From NCBI GenBank assembly GCA_033980235.1, contig CM067068.1, positions 1,585,001-1,649,000 on the forward strand: 64,000 nt of DNA, in the 5' to 3' direction. A program made the position numbers and the translations under genes. Numbering within the stretch: the stretch's first letter is position 1; each line of letters begins with the position of its first letter. The DNA comes from Diadema setosum. Its lineage: Eukaryota > Echinodermata > Echinoidea > Diadematoida > Diadematidae. This document shows positions 53,901 through 64,000 of the stretch, one piece after another. The notes below the pieces were generated by a model, which saw nothing but the letters and a program-made list of their open reading frames with translations, was not told where the DNA came from and ran no database searches.

Positions 53901-56444
53901 AAAAGAGTGAAATCAATCAATCAATCAATCAAGTCAATCGTAAGTTTTTAATATTTTCTGAAAACACTATTCTTCTACATTATTCTTAAGTTCGGGATTA
54001 TGAAATAAATGGGTAAGTGCATTTTCAGCAGTTTCTCTACAACATTTTTCATTTCTTAAAAATCCTTTACACACTATTGAATTTCAACTCTAATAACTTT
54101 TAAACGGATGATGCTACTGCTTTGAAAGTTGGCTTAAATCATGGGCATAACATTATAATAATGATTTCATTATTCATTTATGTATCTATTCATACCTATA
54201 TGTACATAAAAAGGAAAGGAAATTATGATTCCAGTAGCTTCTGTGTTGTATCCTGCTGATGTCCTGAGATTACCCGTGTTATGTTTGCAATATTTCCCTG
54301 TTTCACGTTTCCCTCATCAAACATCAGTCGGAAATTATTCCATCATCGTGGCCGATTTCTTCCTCGGTCGCGACATCACCTACTACGTCATCCAGACGTA
54401 CATCCCGTCGTCGATGATCACGTGCCTGTCTTGGCTGTCTTTCTGGATTAACCGTAACGCCGTGCCCGCCCGCGTCGCTCTCGGCATCACTACGGTGCTA
54501 ACGATGACTACCCTGGTGGGGAACGCGGGCAACTCTCTCCCCAAGCTGTCTTACGTGAAAGCCATCGATCTTTTCCTAGGTAGGGCGTGGTCATTTATGG
54601 AAGATTTTGTGAATACTTTTCAAGACCTGTATGTCATCATGTTATTATAAAATCACACCAGGTTTTGTCTCTTCATTTCTGCGGGTTTTTTTTTTTTTTT
54701 TGTCTTCTTTTCTACCTCCCCCTGTCCCTAGCCTCTCTTCCTTCTTTTCTAATCCGTCATTATTTCGTCATCATCATCATATTACGTCAATCGTCACTCG
54801 ATCTCGTCACTATGTACGTCATTAATAGCAGCCAGCAATACTCACCCACAACACCAGTATTGAAGCATTCCTGTCAGAAATAGGTTAGATTCTACATTAA
54901 AGTCATAAATAGGCAAGACAAAGTGGTCACCCTTTGCTATACCGTAAGTATAGTCCTGATGTTTTGAATTCGTTGTAATATCTCCCTTTCTCTCTATCTC
55001 TCTCTTGATGAGGCAATGGACAATACATTCCCGATTAGTAGTATAGTTATCAATGAACAATTATATCATCATGTGTGCTTGGAGAATTTGTTATTCTTTC
55101 CTTAGTGCTACATTTCGTTGTTGTTGTTTTTTTTTTGGTCGTTAGACTCTAATTCCTAATCGTAAATAACTAACTTCCTCCCATTATTGTATCATTAAAA
55201 AGGAGGATAGTAAGTGTCAGTACCACCCTCTTAAATATTCTGCCTCCTTACCAAGTGTGTGACATGATTCCTCCCCCCCCCCCCTCCTCCTTCCTCTAGG
55301 TATGTGCTACCTGTTCGTGTTTGCTGCCTTGCTGGAGTACGTTCTGGTTATCTACTACGATCAGCCAAGGTACCAGAAGGCAAGAGGTCTAATGAAAGAG
55401 ATCCAGGAACAGGCCAGTGCATCCAAAGAAGACGCCGCACATGAAAACCAAGTCGTAAGTCCTGGACTCTTTTGGATGTTTGACAATCTCATTAACCTTG
55501 TTAGTGTGGTAAGGTAATGTGTTATTGCCATTTTCATAGGAGAGGGAGGGGGTAGAACAATATTATAATGTCCGGTTTTTGTCTCGTTGTATAGATACAA
55601 TAAACGCAGGATAAGACAATGTCGTAATGTCACTCTATGGAACATAGTTGACGAATGAGAATTCATTGCTCAACAACACACGGTAATAATTGTAATAGAA
55701 CTAATAGAAATAATAAATAAAAAGAAAAATCGCGTATAGAGTCTCACCTCTCGATAATAGAATACAAACAGGAAATAGATCCATGCAGAAATGGTAGCGT
55801 TGCCAGCCTTTCAAGCAACAATTAAGTGAGTGTTATCACACTCATTACTTGTATCATTTTTTTTGTCTTGTTATAGGTGTAATAATTGTGTCTTTATCCT
55901 TGTGTTTATGATGATGATGATGATTAGTAGAATTATTAACATTATTAATACAGTACTATGATTTGTATCACTAGTAGTATCATCGTTGCAGTTATCATCA
56001 TCATTACTATCATCATTCTATCATTGCGTGTAATTACAGGCTATCGATATCGAAGACGAGGAAGACAAAAGAGCGTCGAACTCCCGATCCGCCAGGAACG
56101 GATCTGCGAACAAGAGCATGCGATCACCGAGTGCCCAGCAGATTAGTCAACGAGCTGGAAAGGGCGCGGGACCAGCGGGACCTGGAAATAGCAGGGACGA
56201 CTACGGTATCATCGAGGGGAAGGTTTCGAAGGAAGAACCCGACTGCATGGAAGAGACGATATGCTCGTACACGGAGTCGATAAGGGAAAAGTTGTGCGTG
56301 TTCGGCTTCAACCCCTACTCCATCGACCGGACATCACGGATCGCCTTCCCTCTCATTTTCACCGTGCTCAATCTCATTTATTGGCCATACTATCTCGTCT
56401 TCGACAACATCACTATAGAAGAACTTCGAAACCTACCCGGCTAG
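45517..56444 (+). CDS. Cys-loop ligand-gated anion channel subunit (GABA-A/glycine receptor class), 9 exons
   Basis: A complete model of 1,488 coding bases gives 495 residues. Order: signal peptide (1-22), extracellular ligand-binding domain with loop D YFRQQW (88-93), loop A WVPDIYFINEK (117-127), the Cys loop C161-x13-C175 and loop B ESYAYS (180-185); M1 (244-266); M2 with PARVALGITTVLTMTT (272-287); M3 (305-328); a long basic cytoplasmic loop; M4 (462-482). The Pro-Ala-Arg filter at the inner end of M2 predicts an anion channel. The 2' residue is Ala, as in insect RDL and vertebrate beta subunits. Loop C (YYVGNYS) lacks the extra cysteine pair of glycine and GluCl receptors, which favours a GABA-type subunit. 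The ligand is not proven. All eight junctions have GT/AG ends and matching phases. The start ATG has A at -3 and G at +4. Confidence 0.95.
47036..47353 (-). repeat. tRNA-derived SINE
   Basis: On the minus strand a tRNA-like head contains TGGCTCAGTCGGTAGCGC (A-box region) and GGGTTCGAACCC (B box; plus-strand 47290-47301). A ~240-bp body follows, including CACGTAAAAGATCCCGC, a block I recall from SINE cores of other marine invertebrates. It is not a functional tRNA, because a long body follows and the stem does not close. Confidence 0.65.
47940..48190 (-). repeat. Possible antisense LINE 3' tail
   Basis: Plus-strand TTGATTTATTTCTGCATA resembles the TTTATTTTCTGC start of the 3' regions of LINE fragments A and B. 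The rest is not alignable by eye. Confidence 0.3.
48918..49003 (+). CDS. Cys-loop receptor exon 2
   Basis: The acceptor TTTTTCCAG and donor GTGAAC bound 86 bases, phase 2 to 1. It encodes VLAQLLDNYDKRIRPDFG, the family's N-terminal helix motif. Confidence 0.95.
49004..49344 (+). other. Cys-loop receptor intron 2
   Basis: No feature seen. Confidence 0.4.
49345..49412 (+). CDS. Cys-loop receptor exon 3
   Basis: The acceptor TCTCGCAG and donor GTAAGT bound 68 bases, phase 1 to 0. It encodes GPPVDVYVSMYVYSMGPVTE then ANM. A 68-base third coding exon is typical of vertebrate GABA-A subunit genes. Confidence 0.95.
49413..51169 (+). other. Cys-loop receptor intron 3
   Basis: It contains TTTG/TTTGA repeats (about 49505-49550), a CAAA/CAAT run (50593-50640) and a GTT repeat followed by 15 T and 10 G (about 50930-51005). 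Confidence 0.55.
50930..51005. repeat. GTT repeat followed by T15-G10
   Basis: About 17 GTT units pass into 15 T (50981-50995) and 10 G (50996-51005). Confidence 0.9.
51170..51387 (+). CDS. Cys-loop receptor exon 4 (loops D, A, E)
   Basis: The acceptor GTTTGTAG and donor GTAAGC bound 218 bases, phase 0 to 2. It encodes EYTVDMYFRQQWRDSRL, WVPDIYFINEK and LRINPDGTMLFST. Confidence 0.97.
51388..53119 (+). other. Cys-loop receptor intron 4
   Basis: It contains a weak inverted repeat (about 51448-51645, with GTAGGCCTA-type arms and CCGGA words), CT/GT runs (52615-52718) and a segment ending GAATGAATG (about 52840-53000) that could be a retroelement tail. Confidence 0.45.
53120..53202 (+). CDS. 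Cys-loop receptor exon 5 (Cys loop)
   Basis: The acceptor TTTCGTAG and donor GTAAGT bound 83 bases, phase 2 to 1, the usual length in the family. It encodes RLTVTASC, then thirteen residues, then C, and SLEMES. Confidence 0.97.
53203..53605 (+). other. Cys-loop receptor intron 5
   Basis: No feature apart from a short CAA run near 53240. Confidence 0.4.
53606..53737 (+). CDS. Cys-loop receptor exon 6 (loops B and F)
   Basis: The acceptor CTACTGCAG and donor GTAAGC bound 132 bases, phase 1 to 1. It encodes YAYSTKDVYFRWIDSGPIY and SLPQFKILESETRSKIGQYY. Confidence 0.95.
53738..54327 (+). other. Cys-loop receptor intron 6
   Basis: No feature apart from a short CAAT run near 53915. Confidence 0.4.
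54328..54579 (+). CDS. Cys-loop receptor exon 7 (loop C, M1, M2)
   Basis: The acceptor AAACATCAG and donor GTAGGG bound 252 bases, phase 1 to 1. The codon split across the junction gives V, then GNYS. It encodes M1 (YYVIQTYIPSSMITCLSWL), M2 (VPARVALGITTVLTMTTL) and SLPKLSYVKAID. Shifting the acceptor upstream would break the phase. Confidence 0.95.
54580..55299 (+). other. Cys-loop receptor intron 7
   Basis: T- and CT-rich stretches (54686-54760) and a C-rich acceptor tract (55270-55297). No exon. Confidence 0.45.
55300..55454 (+). CDS. Cys-loop receptor exon 8 (M3)
   Basis: The acceptor TTCCTCTAG and donor GTAAGT bound 155 bases, phase 1 to 0. It encodes MCYLFVFAALLEYVLVIYYD and the start of the cytoplasmic loop. 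Confidence 0.96.
55455..56039 (+). other. Cys-loop receptor intron 8
   Basis: ATG/ATC-rich patches. No feature. Confidence 0.4.
56040..56444 (+). CDS. Cys-loop receptor exon 9 (cytoplasmic loop, M4, stop)
   Basis: The acceptor TAATTACAG, phase 0, gives 134 codons and TAG at 56442-56444. It encodes an acidic then Ser/Arg/Gly-rich M3-M4 loop, the pre-M4 signature IDRTSRIAFP, M4 (to LIYWPYYLVF) and a 13-residue extracellular tail. Confidence 0.96.
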   Translation, partial: AIDIEDEEDKRASNSRSARNGSANKSMRSPSAQQISQRAGKGAGPAGPGNSRDDYGIIEGKVSKEEPDCMEETICSYTESIREKLCVFGFNPYSIDRTSRIAFPLIFTVLNLIYWPYYLVFDNITIEELRNLPG

Positions 56445-56807
56445 GCATTTGATATACACATAGTACAGAATTATGCATTACACACTTCATGCACTTTAAT
56501 GATAATTATGCATGATAGAGTCATTTTCTATTTTCTATTTTACGATAATCATTTATTTTTCAATTGATCAGTATGATACAATTAATGATAGTTATTTGAT
56601 AGTTATAATGATAGTTATAAGAACCTTGATAATCATAATTTCCTCAGTTGTAGTAAAATTGAAAATCATAAAAACATCACTTATTCTTGATTACATCATT
56701 GATAGCAAATGCTTTTAGTGTGTCAATTGGAACAAGAGCATCGGCGGAGGAAAGTCCTTGACAATCAAAATTATTGTATAGACTTTATACCAGGCTGAAC
56801 ATGGGTT

Positions 56808-57193
56808 TTAAGGGATGATATGGTATTGGCTGAGGTGAGGACTCAGCTTTTAACTTTTTGTGAGATACTTAAAAACCACTTCATGAAATTTTAAAGAGCA
56901 TACAATTCTCGGAGGAATTCAAAGTTTACTTGATTTGATGAAAATCGTGGCTAAAATATAAAAAAAAAGTAAAATAAAGCACCCCTAATAAAAGGTGGGT
57001 CCCACCTTTCATCAGGATCGCTTTGTTTTGGATATCTAAGCCATTTCATAACCAATTTTTATCAAATAAACTTTAAATTCCTCTTAGAATGATTATGCTC
57101 TTTCATATTCCATAAGAATCTTCTCATCATCTCAAGAAATCATCATCAAAAAACCTGAAGCCCCATCTCAACCAAACCTGTATCATCCGTTTA
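56808..57193. mobile_element. Fold-back element in the 3' flank
   Basis: Arms 56808-56998 and 57000-57193 are imperfect inverted copies meeting at a central palindrome AAAGGTGGGTCCCACCTTT. Each arm carries an AATAAA in plus orientation (near 56976 and 57065), so the element could supply poly(A) signals for the upstream gene. Terminal words are TTAAGGGATGATA-like. Confidence 0.65.
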
Positions 57194-57271
57194 AAAAGAA
57201 AAAAAAATATTTGCCTGAATGTTGATACATGTCATTTCATTTTGACAGATTGCTAAGTTGGCATGTCAGAA

Positions 57272-57273
<2 letters not shown>

Positions 57274-57311
<38 letters not shown>

Positions 57312-57319
57312 GGGGGGGG
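57274..57319. repeat. GA microsatellite followed by a G run
   Basis: About 18 GA units, then TG-rich sequence with 10 G. Confidence 0.9.
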
Positions 57320-58939
57320 GATGCCTATGATATTCAACTGGTGTAGGGAGACACACATGCATGCGTCAGCCAAAGTCTAACATTGTTCGTTTCGTGCTAC
57401 ATCCGAGAGGTACCTTAAACGAGTGCAATACAATGATAAGGATATTTGTTAAGAACGCGTGTATAATGACATATTGTGGTGCAACTGGCGTTTAACTGGC
57501 GTTATCAACCAACCTTTTCGTACTTTTGTATTACCTCACGATGATTAAGATTACCTGTGCGAAATGATTAGCGTTCTAATGAAGTGGAAATACTGCTGCT
57601 TTTGACTTGCTTTAAGTTTTCGGTTTCTACGAAACAATTTGGATATCAATCTTTTTTTGCAACTGCTGAAAGAGACATTAATCAGGAGATATGGCAAGTT
57701 GAGCCAAAAGAAATTTCAAAAGGACCTGTAAAATGGATAGGAAACGTGCATTGTCCCAGATGAAATGCACATGTAATAATCTGAATTATCAGCCAAATAA
57801 AAACAAACACCAACAATGGGTGATGACGAAAAATGTAAGTGGAGTTTTGGAAAGCAAAAAACAACATTCAAAAGACTCATCAGTGGACGATCGTGTTAAT
57901 TAGATGTCGAAATGTTTTGTGATAGAAAGACGAAAGTGTGTGACGAAAGAAAGCAATTTTTTGTGTATTTGATAGATTTGATATGTATCTTAGTGAGATG
58001 AACAACGAGTTTTGTTTAAAAATATCATGCAAACATTGTATGTTCACCTTGATGAAAGAGCAGCCACGTATTATCTCTTAAAGAGTCAGCACAGCCAAAT
58101 GGTATCGTTACATTTCATTAATTTACATTTGTTTTTTTATTTAGTATTTTCAATGTAACTGAAATATCGTTTAAAAATGTGGCCACTACCACACACATTG
58201 ACTGAGGAACATTCATTGTAGAGTGGTGCACAATGCATGTGTTTTACGGCCTGTTTTACCATGACAATCGAAGTTGATTTCAAATTTATATTTTGTAATT
58301 TAAGTTTTTAAGATATCATTTATAAGTCTTCATGTATTTTTTTCATAGTGGGTTACGTTGAATAAGTTAATATTTTACAGTCATGCATCTTAGATGCATA
58401 CATGTACATGAGGATGAATATAATTAGTAATACGATTAATTTGAGAAAATATCATGTTATTCTCGAACTATATTTTCACAAAGTGATGTCGTGTTGTAGA
58501 TTGAAGGAGTAAAGCTTTTTATTCATTTTGTATTAGTCGTCATTGGTACTACCACGTGCTTCATCATTCCGTTTTGTGTGAATCTGAAAGAAAATAATGT
58601 GCGGCTAGCATCATGTTGCCTAAAGGAACGTCTAACAGTTTAAATAGCCGCCCTCCATTTCGCCATTCTTTTTCTTTAAACCTCTTGCGTTTCCCCGGTA
58701 CCTCCCCAAGTAAGCATCCTTCGTCTGCTAGTACCTGCACAGGTGTTTTGGAACTCCCCGTTATTTTGATTAGGCATTATGACATCAGATTTTTCTCTAT
58801 TGTATCATTCTGATTCCCTGAAAAAGAATGTCATTCTATTTCACCGTGCAGAGTGGGTTTGCCTGGCATTCATTATGATAGAGGAAGGTCCTAGAGATTA
58901 CTGACACAAAGAAAGTCAGATGTGACGTTCTGGTTATGA

Positions 58940-58940
<1 letters not shown>

Positions 58941-59018
<78 letters not shown>

Positions 59019-59041
59019 CGTGTACGTGTGTGGGTGTGTGT
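58941..59041. repeat. Long GT microsatellite
   Basis: About 100 bp of GT alternation with occasional GC interruptions. Potential Z-DNA. Confidence 0.95.
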
Positions 59042-61074
59042 CTGCGCAAAGGGGAAAACATAATTTATTTTAGCGAATATATATCATCAACGTAAATATC
59101 TACCCACATGAAGTACTTTCCAGAATTTCGTGTCACGTGATCAGACACTAGCTGGCGCTGTTTAAGATAGTTCTCTCGACAACATTAAAATGTACGCTTA
59201 TGTGGCAAAGATTTGCTTCGTTGGTGTTCTTTTTTTTTAATTCAGTCACAGTAATTGTTTGCGTCCATCCAACAAAAAGCTAAAACAAAATATAAAGCAT
59301 ATTACATTTCACAAATTATGCTGTATAAACAATGGAAATACGTTTAGTACAAGATGAATCATAAAGAACACGTAAAATCAAAATAATGCATACATACACA
59401 CCCGTTCATGCACACATACATACTCACCCACACACATAGTAGACATACAATACAGACACACATACTACATATCTATACAAACATAATCATGCGCATACAG
59501 AACAATACAAAATGTATACGTATCATCATGCACACACGCACTATGCACACATACAGCGTCGTATCTGCGCGGCTTGCATGGTACTCTTAATTCTCAAAGT
59601 AACTGATAACAACATCACCAGATGATAAAACCACATGTATATTATTTCTTTGGTTCCATGAAATTTTCTGTAGTGTACATTATTATATAATCTGTATCAA
59701 ACATACCGGCACTCATCCATGTCAAGCACGCATTCACCTTTACAAAATGTATCAATGCTGAACGTATATGGATCTGATCTTCAATTCACGATCATTATAC
59801 ATCGCAACATTTTGATAAGGATCTCACCGAGCATTATGCAGAAACCCTGCACGGGTAACTTCTTTCTCCAAGCTGAGCGATCAGTTTATCCTCCTCCTGA
59901 ACAATATGTCAGCCATGGTTATCAATATGCCCGTCTGCGGCCCTGCGCGAGAGACGCGAAATTGCGCGTTGAATAATTGATGAGCCGCCAGCGCGAGCGG
60001 GCCCCAGCGTGATTTGTGACGATTCCCCGGGAGAGGCGCCGGGGGTGAGATATATGGAGGCTACGAATAAGTGGAACCCATCATTCACGCTTCAGTTAAC
60101 TAAGGAAAAGGGAAGCCAAAAACAAGAACAAAAGGAAGACAAAACAAAACGAAATAAAGACAAAGGAATGAGAGTGAGAAATAGAGGAGGAGAAAACGAG
60201 AGGTGAGAGAAAGTGACTGGAATAATTCGCATGATCACTTGCATGGACTGTAAAGGATCCTTCTCCTCTTTTCCGTCGCCGGAATTTACCCCGTACAGCG
60301 CTTTCCTCTGGTTGAATCGGACCTCCCGCCGTTTTAGCGTTTTGTCCTGTCTCGGTAGATATTTACTTGTTTCAAGGCTTTCTTTAAAATAAAATTTCCA
60401 TACACTGCTAATTACAATTATCATCATAGCTGCAGGGGTGTTCCTGTTTCTCTGGTAGCATTTTAGAAAGTAAATGGAATGTTGAAACTAGGGAACTGAT
60501 CAACAATAACAAAAAAGAACAACAACAAACAAACAGGATTATCGTTATTTTTTATTGCAAATTCGTTGAGGAAAGTGTCACTGAAGCATAGAACTCCTGA
60601 CAATTGGTTGCTGAAATATTGAGTGCCTTATAGCAGTAGTGACTGTTACAGCGATTATCTGTGAGAAAGCGGCGGAGGCGCCATTTTAGAGTACGCCCGC
60701 ACGTTCCTCTTTCGACGCACATTACCATGATGCAAGCCATGAAGGATCTATGATCTCATTGCTGTTAGACCTAACCCCACCCCCACCCCCGCTCCTTGGG
60801 AAGTGACATCTGTAGACGGCGAGGAGCACGCTGTGTCCGCGAAGGGGCAGACGGGTTATACGCCTCTTAACATCACCGACTTTCTTCCGCCGATGATGTT
60901 TCCACGGGGGTGAAGCAAAGACCGGTAGGATTTTTCGAGAGGAAAGGGAGAAAAGGTCGTGTCGATACCAGGAACTTTGCACCGAAGGCTTGAGCAAAAG
61001 TATCCAGGAGACTGGCACGCTTTGGAGGTCTTTAGCTCGTTGTCGTACATACCCTCTGCGGCAGATAGACAACG

Positions 61075-61159
61075 ATGAATCAACAATATATTTTGGGAGC
61101 CTTCGTCGTGTTCTTTGCAGTGTTACCCGCCACCAAAGCAGCATACCAGATAGTGGTCC
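61075..61159 (+). CDS. First exon of a probable second ionotropic glutamate receptor (partial)
   Basis: The ATG at 61075 has A at -3. It encodes MNQQYILGAFVVFFAVLPAT, a signal peptide, then KAAYQIVV, and ends at donor GTAAGT in phase 1. The AMPA gene's exon 1 likewise ends with SAPQVVV and a phase-1 donor (GTGAGT). The parallel in length (85 versus 94 bases), phase and sequence suggests a paralogue. No second exon is seen before the window ends, so the family call is inference. Confidence 0.5.
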
Positions 61160-61341
61160 GTAAGTTTACACACGATTTATAAAGACCTTACTAGTCGTTG
61201 CTTATCTGAAATAAGTTAGAATGATACATACATAATAATTATTATTTACACTCGATTGTTTGTCTTCGTATACATTCGCGACTTCATTGACGTCAAAGTG
61301 TAATCAATAATGTTTGATACTCTCACCTCATGTGGGTTCCT

Positions 61342-61349
61342 TTATATAT

Positions 61350-61411
<62 letters not shown>
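61342..61411. repeat. TA dinucleotide repeat
   Basis: About 70 bp of AT alternation. Confidence 0.95.
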
Positions 61412-61414
<3 letters not shown>

Positions 61415-61624
61415 CATATACATATATATACCAAAAATAATTATTGATAGAAATGTTCCATAAATTGCTTATCGCTTATAAGTCGAATGCGCATGTTTCG
61501 TGAACAAAATTTGTGCTTATTATTGAAAGCAAAATTAATGTACACCTTGTCCTCAGAATCAATTAAGGCTGCTTTATAACTTAACCTGCTGTTTTGTGTG
61601 TGTTTTGTTGTTGTTGTTGTTATG

Positions 61625-61625
<1 letters not shown>

Positions 61626-61681
<56 letters not shown>
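61626..61681. repeat. TA dinucleotide repeat (second)
   Basis: About 55 bp of AT alternation, preceded by a GTT run. Confidence 0.95.
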
Positions 61682-64000
61682 TTCCCCCCTTGGGGATTAT
61701 GTTTCACTAACCACATTAAAACCTGGTTTTTCCTCAGTTATTACCCTATATGACTCATGTTTTCTTGGGCCTTTTTCCTAAATGCTTTTTTTTTTAACTT
61801 ATAAACAGCGTTTAGCCGAATGACATTTATCAATAGTCTTCTATTCATCTTTTTAACACAAAACTCTCCTAATAATCACATAATAAAATGTCATGATAAT
61901 TTTTTCTTTTCCAAAGCTCTCGGGTACGAGAGTGATGGTCATCATCATTCACTCCTTCCAGAGTAAATTATCGTCTTTACCATAATTATTATATCTACAT
62001 TCATTAAGTTCATAAACGGCTGGGTGCATGTGTGTAAATTAAGCAAGCGAACTGACATCGCCGTGATCTTCAAAGTCCCAAGAAGTGAGAGATTATGACC
62101 ACACGACAAGAACAAGGCAGCTTGTTTATATATCTCGCTCTCATTCATAGGCAAACTTCGTACCGCCAAGCTTTTCTGAGAACCTTTGGCTGCGAGTTAT
62201 TATTATTTGCCTTCAATTCATGCAAGCGTACGGCTCAGTGATAAAGTTTTCACGACCCTTGATGGCGCGGACGCTACCCGTACACTCTCCCGTCTCCAAC
62301 CGCCTTACCCAACCATGTTTACTCCCCCTGGTATTCTTAATATTCGCTGCGCTACAAAAACTCATGAATATTTTGCAAGACTGGAGGACGGTCTGGCAAA
62401 CTACAGCATTATAATACTTGAAATTGCGCTCTCCTTTTACAGGACGCCAAATAATAATAATTTCATTGGCCTTGATATCTAAGGAAAACAACTGGGATTG
62501 GATTAGGATGATGTATTGTTTGGATGAAACTACCCTTTTCTTTCTGCGATATGAGATGAAGTGCTCTGCGGATCTTGTGCTACTATCGTGACTATCGATA
62601 AGGGTATCGATACTCTTCAACAGCGTAGAGGATGCACATGGATAATTATTGCTATGTTATACGCATTATACAAGTTATTCATGTGCGTTTACCAAACATT
62701 GCTTTCTCCCACCTTTTATCTACTCGAAACATTGACGGCCCTTGTCGAGTGTTATCTTCTGCTGTATGTTCTATCGTGGTCTGATTCCTCTTTCTCTTTC
62801 TCCCCCTCCATTTTTTTCTTCTTTTCTCTTTCCCTCTCCCAAACTTCTTAGATTTTCCATGGACAAAATGAAACGATATGTTTGTCAGATGGGATGTCTC
62901 TTAGTATAAAGTCATGTTCTCTCTCTCTCTCTCTCTCTTTTGTTTTTTTACATGACGTTGAAGAATGTGTACAAGTGATGGCACCACATTTGACCTGACA
63001 GAGGTCATTACAGGGCTCACACCTGTAAATAAAATGGACTGTCCCAGACCCCTTCACAAATTCGTACCAAAGATACCAAAATAAATGAAGAAAAAAAATT
63101 AATTAAAGATCAATGATGTAGTTTGGCAAAAAACTGAATAGCTATAGATATTGAGTATGAATTCCTCTACAAACTGCATTTTGGTTGGAAGATGAAACTT
63201 TTCTGATGGAATTTGAGGGGACTATATTTCATTGGGTACGTGTACGGAAAATAGGTGATTTTTTGAGTGACAAGAACTCTTAGTCTGGCTTTGCGGACCC
63301 CTGGACAGAATTAGAGCAGAACAACCCACCCTGGCAATCTGATGGATGAAAGGTAATATCTCACTTATTCAGGTTAGTGAAGATAAAACACCTCATTTCT
63401 CCCAGCTGTTTTACAGAATTTTTTGAAATTTGAATTTTAACACACGTCTCTGTGGGGAATTATTTACCCGTGTGAGCCCTACAGTGTCCATCCCATCCCA
63501 CGCCCAACCCCAACCCTCGGCCCCCAACACTCGGTCCCCAACCCACAGCCCCCGCACCCACTCACATATAACTGATACACTGTCAAGCGACTTGTATAAT
63601 GCGGTATCAAAAATAGATCTCCTTGTAATTATTAATTCAATTGAGATTTATCTCCATTCTATTCGTTCACCAAAAAAAAAAAAGACACTTAAAAATATGA
63701 AGTGTATCATAATGAACGTGTATGAATTATACAGCCATTATTTTATCATTTTCTAGAAAATTCATAATGAAAGTATGATGACATATAATAAACATACAAT
63801 TTAGTTTACAGGATAAGCCTTGCACATTCATAGGTTCTTGCCTATAAAGGTGTCATTGTCCTTACATTTTTGTTTGTTTGTTTGTTTGTTCTTGTCATTC
63901 TTAAATATACAGGGAATAGAAACATTTGACGTTTGATATAAACTCTCAATAAGCTTTTTTTCTATGCTTATCTGAATGATTTTGCATCAAGAGTGTCTAC

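Larger units (their letters stand above)
56445..61074. other. Intergenic region after the Cys-loop gene
   Basis: It contains a fold-back element (56808-57193), a GA run with G run (57274-57319), a long GT tract (58941-59041), a CA-rich patch (59385-59560) and the GC-richer 5' flank of the next gene (about 59930-61074). Short ORFs on both strands lack support. Confidence 0.5.
61160..64000. other. Presumed first intron of the partial gene
   Basis: It contains two TA repeats (61342-61411 and 61626-61681), a CT run (about 62918-62938), a C-rich patch (63495-63560) and a GTTT repeat (about 63870-63890). No exon is recognised. Confidence 0.45.

Noticed and set aside
62186..62620. Overlapping ORFs on both strands
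   Set aside because: No domain, no splice evidence, and low information content.

Overview
The window looks like nuclear DNA of an invertebrate deuterostome, most likely an echinoderm. It is AT-rich and intron-rich, and it is crowded with microsatellites, homopolymer runs, fold-back elements, tRNA-like SINEs and LINE fragments. The receptor genes follow animal exon/intron architecture. The species itself cannot be read from the sequence; the echinoderm call is inference from gene types and repeat style.

Layout. (1) 386-6715, minus strand: a four-exon gene that I assembled from phase-compatible exons. It encodes a 327-residue, mostly hydrophilic protein of no family I recognise. (2) 6716-10830: intergenic space with a GTAC-rich inverted-repeat element, a tRNA-derived SINE, an inverted copy of a dispersed repeat, and an antisense LINE fragment. 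(3) 10831-41306, plus strand: a complete 18-exon AMPA-type ionotropic glutamate receptor gene, 929 residues. Every exon junction keeps the reading frame. Its introns hold a hAT-like element with an 8-bp target duplication, a TTAA-bounded fold-back, a LINE 3' part carrying reverse-transcriptase coding sequence, and long simple repeats. (4) 41307-45516: intergenic, with a roughly 500-bp purine-rich tract. (5) 45517-56444, plus strand: a complete 9-exon Cys-loop receptor subunit gene, 495 residues, of the GABA-A/glycine anion-channel class. (6) 56445-61074: intergenic, starting with a fold-back element that carries possible poly(A) signals. (7) 61075-61159, plus strand: a signal-peptide exon that closely parallels exon 1 of the AMPA gene. 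It is probably the start of a second glutamate receptor continuing beyond the window.

Functional view. An excitatory glutamate-gated cation channel, an inhibitory-type anion channel and the start of another apparent glutamate receptor lie head to tail on one strand within about 50 kb. They would act at synapses or neuronal membranes. Positional linkage does not prove co-regulation. The AMPA gene keeps unedited Gln at the Q/R site and the genomic AG|A codon at the R/G splice-junction site, and it has one visible flip/flop-type exon.

Limits. Exon boundaries were read by eye from splice signals, phase and family knowledge. Untranslated regions, promoters and poly(A) sites could not be defined.
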